Part shown: piece by piece, positions 15,364 through 19,214 of the stretch | How positions within the stretch are numbered: the stretch's first letter is position 1 | Layout of the letters: each line of letters opens with the position of its first letter | Assembly: GCA_013153915.1 (NCBI GenBank) | Contig: JAADDL010000067.1 | Location: forward strand, 1-19,214 | Source of the DNA: Campylobacterota bacterium | Lineage (GTDB): Bacteria; Campylobacterota; Campylobacteria; Campylobacterales; JALSKU01 | Direction of reading: 5' to 3' | Length of the DNA: 19,214 nucleotides | Notes under the pieces: model-generated | The model's input: only the letters and a program-made list of their open reading frames with translations | The model's database searches: none | Told to the model about the DNA's origin: nothing | Translations under genes and position numbers: made by a program

Positions 15364-16360
15364 ATTTATCCTTTATTAAGAGTTTTATCGCAATTTTATT
15401 TTTTATCTTTAGGGCGATTCTGTTTCGACCTTTTGATAATTTTTTATCTATATCCACACTAACATATCCATTTTTAATTTTTGCTTTATGCCAACCGTAG
15501 TTGCTTAGATAGTAGTCGATATCTTTTGTGTCGTTTGAGTCTAATTTTGCCACAATTTGCTTTAATATTCCATTTGTAGGATAATTTTTTGGCTTTATCC
15601 AAACGGCGTTTAAATGTTTATATGCCAAATCAACCTTGAGATTAGCGTTTCCCGTAAGCGCTATCCTATCCAAATCAAATAGATCGCTATTTTTATCGAT
15701 AGCTCCTATATTTTGGTTTAATATCGCTTGAAAGCCGAAACTTTTAGCTATATTTTTAACCCTATTGTCAAATTCTCCGTAAGGATATGCAAAATATTTA
15801 GGTTTAAAACCCATCCTTTTTTCAAATATCCTTAGCCCTTTGGCAAAATCTTTTTTTAAAAAATCGTCGCTTTTGTATGTCATGTGAGGATGCGAGTATG
15901 AGTGATAGGCTATTTCTCCATATTTTGATATGGTCTTTAACTCCTTCCAAGAGGTATAGTCCGGATATTTGTTTTCAACCGATTTTACATATACGAATAT
16001 CGTAAAGGGATAACCGTACTTTTTAAAAACTTCCAGTCCGTTTTCGTAAAAACTTCTATAACTGTCGTCTATCGTTAAGACAACCCATTTGTCGCTTATC
16101 TTTTCTTTGTTTTTTAAAGCTTGTACAAGTGTGGATAGCTTGACGACTTTGTATCCGTTTTTTTTGAGATACTCAAACTCGTTTTTTAGTTGCGAAATCG
16201 GCGTACTTGTGCTTGTATATCTTTTATCGCCGAATCTATGGTATACAAATATGTGAGCGTCGGCAAATAAAAAAAGAGGTAAGAAAAAAAGAGCGAATAA
16301 GACTCCGCTCTTTTTGTGAAAATAGGCGTTATTTTGTTGTCGGTGCTTTTGGTGCGTCAT
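15350..16360 (-). CDS. exported polysaccharide deacetylase (NodB/CE4 fold)
   Basis: With the ATG at 16360 the product is 336 residues: a basic start, a hydrophobic stretch (about 19-34) ending FADA-H like a cleavable signal peptide, then a NodB-type domain. Motifs are YHRFG (40-44), TIDDSY (96-101) for the catalytic and metal Asp pair, HSYSHPHM (153-160) with the metal His pair, and AYPYGEFD (191-198). A C-terminal region of about 90 residues looks beta-rich. It probably acts on peptidoglycan or another sugar polymer in the periplasm. Start choice: the open frame extends back to a TTG at 16426 deep in secG, but 16360 is the only ATG before the signal peptide. It overlaps secG by 32 bases in another frame and has no clear Shine-Dalgarno. 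The signal-peptide codons 16-26 contain the secG terminator. It overlaps frr by 14 bases. Confidence 0.82.
   Translation of the reverse strand: MTHQKHRQQNNAYFHKKSGVLFALFFLPLFLFADAHIFVYHRFGDKRYTSTSTPISQLKNEFEYLKKNGYKVVKLSTLVQALKNKEKISDKWVVLTIDDSYRSFYENGLEVFKKYGYPFTIFVYVKSVENKYPDYTSWKELKTISKYGEIAYHSYSHPHMTYKSDDFLKKDFAKGLRIFEKRMGFKPKYFAYPYGEFDNRVKNIAKSFGFQAILNQNIGAIDKNSDLFDLDRIALTGNANLKVDLAYKHLNAVWIKPKNYPTNGILKQIVAKLDSNDTKDIDYYLSNYGWHKAKIKNGYVSVDIDKKLSKGRNRIALKIKNKIAIKLLIKDKYERK
16284..16315 (-). terminator. intrinsic terminator after secG, inside deacetylase codons
   Basis: On the minus strand AAAAAGAGCG (16315-16306), a 10-base loop, then CGCTCTTTTTTT (16295-16284). The stem has 5 strong pairs plus A-T pairs and ends in seven T. 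It begins 13 bases after the secG stop. The symmetric A/T flanks let it work on both strands. It lies within the signal-peptide coding part of the deacetylase. Confidence 0.75.
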
Positions 16361-16682
16361 CTGTTTTGCCGGACGAGTTTGTAGGAACGGCAGGTATCGT
16401 CGGATACTTTTTAAGAGGTTTTTCAACCTTTATCTTTTCGGCAAGCGATGTTTTTTTGGATTGATTGTATAAATATCCTAAGGCTAATGTGTTTATGATA
16501 AATGCAAGCCCTACTACAAATGTAAATTTTGCCAAAAATCCGGCGGGTCCTTTGGCTCCAAATAGTGATTCGTTGCTTCCGCTATATGCTCCAAGACCTA
16601 TGGATGAACTTTTTTGGAGGAGTACCGCTACGGTCAATACGATAGCTAAAACAAACTGTATAACCAAAACAATGGTTGTCAT
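16329..16682 (-). CDS. secG: protein-export membrane protein SecG
   Basis: Auxiliary subunit of the SecYEG translocon in the inner membrane. 117 residues with two membrane helices (about 3-22 and 51-70) joined by the SecG loop LLQKSSSIGLGAYSGSNESLFGAKGPAGFLAKFT, which has the conserved G-x-x-G-P-x-x-F-L-x-K. The C-terminal tail (about 75-117) is Lys/Pro/Thr-rich and longer than in E. coli core SecG. AAAAGGA lies 8 bases before the ATG, with a TATACT -10 at 16709-16714. It is first gene of the minus-strand operon. Confidence 0.95.
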   Translation of the reverse strand: MTTIVLVIQFVLAIVLTVAVLLQKSSSIGLGAYSGSNESLFGAKGPAGFLAKFTFVVGLAFIINTLALGYLYNQSKKTSLAEKIKVEKPLKKYPTIPAVPTNSSGKTDDAPKAPTTK

Positions 16683-16708
16683 AATAAATATCCTTTTATA
16701 AAAAATAG

Positions 16709-16714
16709 AGTATA
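16709..16714 (-). promoter_or_regulatory. secG -10 box (TATACT)
   Basis: TATACT on the minus strand, 27 bases before the secG ATG, would start transcription near 16702. It overlaps the plus-strand TATAAT at 16711-16716. Confidence 0.5.
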
Positions 16715-16716
16715 AT
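16711..16716 (+). promoter_or_regulatory. candidate -10 (TATAAT) for the methyltransferase gene
   Basis: A perfect TATAAT on the plus strand, 103 bases before the GTG start, which would leave a leader of about 95 bases. It shares bases with the secG -10 on the other strand. A closer but poorer AT-rich option lies around 16783-16788. Confidence 0.4.
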
Positions 16717-16792
16717 CTATCATTATTTTTAATTAGCCTAGAAGTATATCTAAAAAATGTTAAAGGTTAGTTTAAATATATGTTATATCAAA

Positions 16793-16804
16793 ACGGATAT
16801 CCGT
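16793..16804. promoter_or_regulatory. 12-bp perfect palindrome upstream of the methyltransferase
   Basis: ACGGATATCCGT reads the same on both strands and ends 3 bases before the AAGGTAG ribosome site of the next gene. It could be an operator or a small mRNA hairpin. No known regulator consensus is recognised, and it does not match the usual BirA operator. Confidence 0.35.
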
Positions 16805-16818
16805 AAAAGGTAGTACAA

Positions 16819-17514
16819 GTGAGAGAGTTTTCGAAAAACGCTAAAAATTACGATAGTTATAATATTATTCAAAAAAATGTCGCAAAGAGATTGGTTCTCA
16901 AACTTGATAAAACCTATAAAAAGATTTTGGATTTGGGATGCGGTTCGGGAGAGATATATAGGCTGATAGGGCGAGATTGTGAAGAATTTGTCGCTGTAGA
17001 TAGCTCTGAGGATATGTGTAAAATACATCCGATATCCAAAAATGTAAAAGTTATCAACATGGATTATGATGATGATAGATTGTTTGATGAAGTGCTATGG
17101 AGAAAGAGATTTGATACCGTATGTTCGTCATCTTCGCTGCAGTGGTCAAAAGATTTGAAAAAAGCGGCTAAAAATATATCAAAGGTTTCCGATAGATGTC
17201 ATCTGTCGATATTTTGCGACGGCACATTTAAAACTCTTTATCGATACAGCGGACTTGAGAGCTTTTTGCCGAAATATCAAGATGCGATAAGTGTATTTTC
17301 CGAATATTTTAACATCAAGTTTGAAAGAGAGTTTTATAAGCTATATTTTGACGATAATCTTTCGATATTTAGATATATTAAAAAAAGCGGCGTTAGCGGC
17401 GGCGAGAGAAGATTGGGGTATATAGAGACAAAAAGATTGATAAAAGAGTATCCTATAGCGTATCTTGAATTTGAAGTTTTATATATCATCGGGGATAAAA
17501 AATATCCCCGATAG
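16819..17514 (+). CDS. bioC: SAM-dependent methyltransferase, BioC-like
   Basis: 231 residues with a class I methyltransferase core: motif I ILDLGCGSG (36-44), an acidic end of strand 2 at VAVDSSEDM (59-66), and FDTVCSSSSLQWSKDL (98-113), which matches the FDxVxSNxALQW block of malonyl-ACP O-methyltransferase BioC. The N-terminal FSKNAKNYDSYNIIQKNVAKRL and the late YIKKSGVSGG (187-195) also follow the BioC layout. BioC methylates malonyl-ACP so that the fatty-acid enzymes can build the pimeloyl chain of biotin. The GTG start has AGGTAG upstream. No other biotin gene is in the window, so a different small-molecule methyltransferase remains possible. Confidence 0.72.
   Translation: MREFSKNAKNYDSYNIIQKNVAKRLVLKLDKTYKKILDLGCGSGEIYRLIGRDCEEFVAVDSSEDMCKIHPISKNVKVINMDYDDDRLFDEVLWRKRFDTVCSSSSLQWSKDLKKAAKNISKVSDRCHLSIFCDGTFKTLYRYSGLESFLPKYQDAISVFSEYFNIKFEREFYKLYFDDNLSIFRYIKKSGVSGGERRLGYIETKRLIKEYPIAYLEFEVLYIIGDKKYPR
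17488..17512. terminator. hairpin at the shared 3' end of bioC-like and Bax-inhibitor genes
   Basis: A perfect inverted repeat ATCGGGGAT/ATCCCCGAT with a 7-base A-rich loop, made of the last codons of the methyltransferase and ending at its TAG. Neither strand has a following T run, so it is a weak or factor-assisted terminator that could serve both convergent genes, which are 1 bp apart. Confidence 0.5.
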
Positions 17515-17515
17515 A

Positions 17516-18253
17516 TTAATCTCTATTGGAAAAAATACCCAATATTTGAAGTAGAGACATAAATAGATTTATAAAATCAAGATACAAGGACACCGCGGCT
17601 TCTACCGGAGTTTCTACATTGCCTCTTATGATGTTTTGCGTATCGTATAGTATGAAAGCCGAAAATAGTATGGAGCTAACACTTGCGATACCCAGTTGAA
17701 GCAAAGAGCTGTTTATAAAAATATTCAATAATGAAGCGACTATCACGACGATAAGCGTAATAAAAAGCATTTTGCCCATTGCCGAGAAATCTCTTTTCGT
17801 ATTCATAGCAAATATGGATAAGCCACCAAAAGCTACCGTAGTTAGGATAAAAGCTTCGGTGACGATAGCCGCACCTCCGGGTGTTCTTAAAAAGATAGCG
17901 AGAGTGGGAGCTAGCGTCAATCCGCTTACGAATGTAAAGGCAAAAAGAAGCAAGAGATTTAACCCCTCTTTTTTCTTTGCCGCCATAAGACCGAAAAGCA
18001 ATGCAAACTCTAGTATTACAAGTCCCCAAAACCAACCGCTTACTCCTACTCTTCCGTCCATACCGACTTTAAGAAGAGTGTTGGTAAGATATGCTACACC
18101 CACATAAGAGCCTACACTTGCCGCCAGTAAAGATGCGGCGAAAAGTTGATAGGTTTGTTTTATAAAGAGTGCCAAGTTGCTTTTAGGATAGGTTTGCTCG
18201 CTTGATAAATCACCGGTTTTTTGTTTTATATATTCTCTATCGTATAGAGCCAT
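17516..18253 (-). CDS. Bax inhibitor-1/YccA family membrane protein
   Basis: 245 residues with a polar N-terminus (1-27) followed by seven hydrophobic helices, the BI-1/TMBIM layout. The family block SSILFSAFILYDTQNIIRG (193-211) and EAAVSLYLDFINLFMSLLQILG (218-239) supply the conserved Asp pair D204 and D226, which in the Bacillus homologue YetJ forms the pH-sensing site of a calcium leak. In E. coli the related YccA modulates FtsH. A physiological role here cannot be told. GGAGGATTTT precedes the ATG, and a TATAAT lies at 18289-18284. Confidence 0.93.
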   Translation of the reverse strand: MALYDREYIKQKTGDLSSEQTYPKSNLALFIKQTYQLFAASLLAASVGSYVGVAYLTNTLLKVGMDGRVGVSGWFWGLVILEFALLFGLMAAKKKEGLNLLLLFAFTFVSGLTLAPTLAIFLRTPGGAAIVTEAFILTTVAFGGLSIFAMNTKRDFSAMGKMLFITLIVVIVASLLNIFINSSLLQLGIASVSSILFSAFILYDTQNIIRGNVETPVEAAVSLYLDFINLFMSLLQILGIFSNRD

Positions 18254-18283
18254 AAAATCCTCCTAAATATAATAATTTTTGAT

Positions 18284-18289
18284 ATTATA
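18284..18289 (-). promoter_or_regulatory. -10 box (TATAAT) of the Bax-inhibitor gene
   Basis: A perfect TATAAT on the minus strand, 30 bases before the ATG at 18253, with predicted start near 18277. Confidence 0.6.
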
Positions 18290-18339
18290 CACTCTAAAAC
18301 TTAACAATTAGTAAATAAAAGTGATTAAATTGTATCAGA

Positions 18340-18353
18340 TTGATGTTTATCAA
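18340..18353. promoter_or_regulatory. FNR/CRP-type operator box
   Basis: TTGATGTTTATCAA is a perfect match to the FNR consensus TTGAT-N4-ATCAA. Its centre (18346.5) is 41.5 bases before the start predicted from the -10 box at 18376-18381. That is the standard activator position for class II FNR/CRP-family promoters. It therefore points to activation of the DUF1858-DUF2249 gene by a CRP/FNR-family regulator. Confidence 0.72.
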
Positions 18354-18375
18354 TGCTAAAATGTATTTATTGTGC

Positions 18376-18381
18376 TAAAAT
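18376..18381 (+). promoter_or_regulatory. -10 box (TAAAAT) of the DUF1858-DUF2249 gene
   Basis: TAAAAT preceded by TGTGC, 27 bases before the GTG start, predicts transcription near 18388. There is no -35 box; the FNR-type box occupies that place. Confidence 0.5.
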
Positions 18382-18407
18382 TGTTGAAAATTTTATAAGG
18401 AGCGAGG

Positions 18408-18911
18408 GTGGCTAAAGGATTTTTAGATAAGCAAGATAGATATATTGACATAAAAGACAATAGTCTTATCTTATCCGCCATAGAGGAGATAGCAAAAACA
18501 AATGAGGTCGATAGCAACTTTACAGATAATGATACGCTTGAAAATATTGCTAAAAAGCTGGGCGTGGATGTGAATGATTTTCTTTTGATAGTCAATGAAA
18601 AAAACTCTACCGCAAAAGAGTTTTTAAAAGCTTATCCTGTTTTGGAATTGGATGACAAAGACGAAAAAAGTACTCCGCCTTGGTTGCAAGATCGTGAGGT
18701 TTTGGATTTGGATGTTAGGGAGAGTTTGTCAAACGGGGTAGATCCATTTGGTATGATTATGAAAACAATAGCAAATTTGAATGGAAAAGTGCTACATATC
18801 ATTAATACTTTTGAGACGGTCCCTTTGTACTCAGTGCTTGGAAAACAAGGATTTGAGCACTATTCTAAAGAAGAAAACGGAATATGGCATATATATTTTT
18901 ATAAAATTTAG
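18408..18911 (+). CDS. DUF1858-DUF2249 domain protein
   Basis: 167 residues in two parts. The N-terminal part (about 12-66) looks like a DUF1858 module: IDIKDNSLILSAIEEIA and LENIAKKLGVDVNDFLLIVN. The C-terminal part (about 97-167) is DUF2249, a TusA-like fold: LDLDVRESLSNGVDPFGMIMKTIANL, LHIINTFETVPLYSVLGKQGFEHY. Such proteins recur in anaerobic and nitrate-respiring bacteria near denitrification or hemerythrin/ScdA-type genes, but their reaction is not established. There is no Cys in the protein, so a persulfide role like TusA is unlikely. The GTG start is supported by AAGGAG 5 bases upstream. The FNR-type box fits induction at low oxygen or with nitrogen oxides. Confidence 0.82.
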   Translation: MAKGFLDKQDRYIDIKDNSLILSAIEEIAKTNEVDSNFTDNDTLENIAKKLGVDVNDFLLIVNEKNSTAKEFLKAYPVLELDDKDEKSTPPWLQDREVLDLDVRESLSNGVDPFGMIMKTIANLNGKVLHIINTFETVPLYSVLGKQGFEHYSKEENGIWHIYFYKI

Positions 18912-18956
18912 TTTAAAGAATACTCTTATATAATTTTATTTTAATATTAATTAAGT

Positions 18957-18962
18957 TACAAT
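18957..18962 (+). promoter_or_regulatory. candidate -10 (TACAAT) for the PAS-like gene
   Basis: TACAAT follows an AT-rich stretch and lies 33 bases before the GTG at 18990. A TATAAT at 18929-18934 is an alternative. Neither excludes read-through from the DUF2249 gene, which ends 78 bp upstream. Confidence 0.3.
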
Positions 18963-18989
18963 TTATCAGGTGAAACAGGCTTTAATAGC

Positions 18990-19190
18990 GTGAAAGAGGA
19001 GCTTCTTTTGATTTATTATGATGAATATGACGAATTTTTGGGTGCAGATAGAAAAAGCCTAGATCTTTTTGGATGTAAAGATATATACGAATTTAAAGAG
19101 AAAATCGGAGATGTTTCAAATTTTTTTATTGAACGGGAAGGTTATATCTATAAATTTAAAAATTATAATTGGTTGGATTTTATAAACTAA
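18990..19190 (+). CDS. short PAS-like sensor module (66 aa), possibly truncated
   Basis: The frame gives 66 residues from GTG 18990. A TTG at 19008 has the better ribosome site (GAGGAG, 6-base spacer) and would give 60 residues. The pattern FLGADRKSLDLFGCKDIYEFKEKIGDVSNFF...GYIYKFKNYNWLDF resembles the N-terminal PAS-like module of large Campylobacterota signalling proteins, where a Gly-Tyr-Ile-x-x-Phe-x-Asn-x-x-Trp-x-Asp-Phe stretch is followed by several hundred more residues. Here a TAA comes right after that stretch. It may be a free-standing sensor, a remnant, or an N-terminal piece cut off by a stop. The window ends 24 bases later, so this cannot be settled. The family link is from memory of such proteins. 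Confidence 0.5.
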   Translation: MKEELLLIYYDEYDEFLGADRKSLDLFGCKDIYEFKEKIGDVSNFFIEREGYIYKFKNYNWLDFIN

Positions 19191-19214
19191 ATTTTATAAA
19201 AATATATATGCCAT

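Noticed and set aside
16361..16426. 22-residue N-terminal extension of the deacetylase from a TTG
   Set aside because: It lies fully inside secG in another frame, has no ribosome site at working distance and would precede the signal peptide with a long extra segment.
19173..19214. Frameshift continuation of the PAS-like protein in the +1 frame
   Set aside because: The alternative frame is open to the window end, but its residues do not resemble the expected next part of such proteins, so no frameshift is claimed.
1..19214. CRISPR arrays, insertion sequences, tRNA or rRNA genes, toxin-antitoxin or defence islands
   Set aside because: No spaced direct repeats, transposase genes, terminal inverted repeats, cloverleaf-like sequences or defence domains were seen; gene content is core metabolic, translational and motility.

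Overview
The window looks like chromosomal DNA of a member of the Campylobacterota (epsilonproteobacteria). Sulfurimonas or a related genus is the best guess. The reasons are AT-rich, purine-biased genes, ThyX-type thymidylate synthase, the fliK-flgD-flgE' order known from Helicobacter and Campylobacter, the secG...frr-pyrE cluster, sigma-54 promoters of the form GGAA-N6-TTGCTT in front of flagellar genes, and -10 boxes without clear -35 boxes. The genus call is inference. There is no rRNA, tRNA, IS element, prophage or CRISPR array.

Layout. (1) 1-1577: the 3' end of an unrecognised gene, a 230-bp leader, then an overlapping pair. The pair is an ExeA/GspA-like AAA+ ATPase and a one-TM lysine-rich protein that looks like a GspB/CtsX-type partner, possibly for a transformation or secretin system. 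(2) 1584-2204 (-): thyX with a TGCTATAAT promoter. (3) 2299-8185 (-): flagellar hook cluster fliK-flgD-flgE'(488 aa)-flgE(738 aa). One sigma-54 promoter precedes fliK and a second precedes the long flgE. The longest open frame for fliK starts inside its own promoter, so the true start is moved to 8185. (4) 8329-10140 (+): typA/bipA, divergent from fliK. (5) 10239-12632 (+): chemoreceptor with a nitrate/nitrite-sensor-type (NIT) periplasmic domain and a possible sigma-28 promoter. (6) 12634-16682 (-): secG, an exported polysaccharide deacetylase, frr, pyrE, an RDD membrane protein and an MFS permease, tightly packed. A strong intrinsic terminator after secG lies inside the signal-peptide codons of the deacetylase. 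(7) 16819-17514 (+): BioC-like methyltransferase, ending in a hairpin against a convergent Bax-inhibitor-1 family gene (17516-18253, -). (8) 18408-19190 (+): a DUF1858-DUF2249 protein with a perfect FNR-type box centred 41.5 bp before the predicted transcription start, then a 66-aa PAS-like sensor fragment.

Most of the window is housekeeping or motility. FliK sets hook length, FlgD caps the growing hook, and FlgE/FlgE' are hook-type axial proteins, all plausibly switched on by RpoN. The receptor would feed the same motility system. The most unusual signals are the terminator embedded in a coding region, the class-II FNR-like promoter on the DUF2249 gene, the GspA/GspB-like pair standing apart from any visible secretin or pilus genes, and the free-standing PAS-like module at the right edge. 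I did not find a clear-cut undescribed defence or mobile system.
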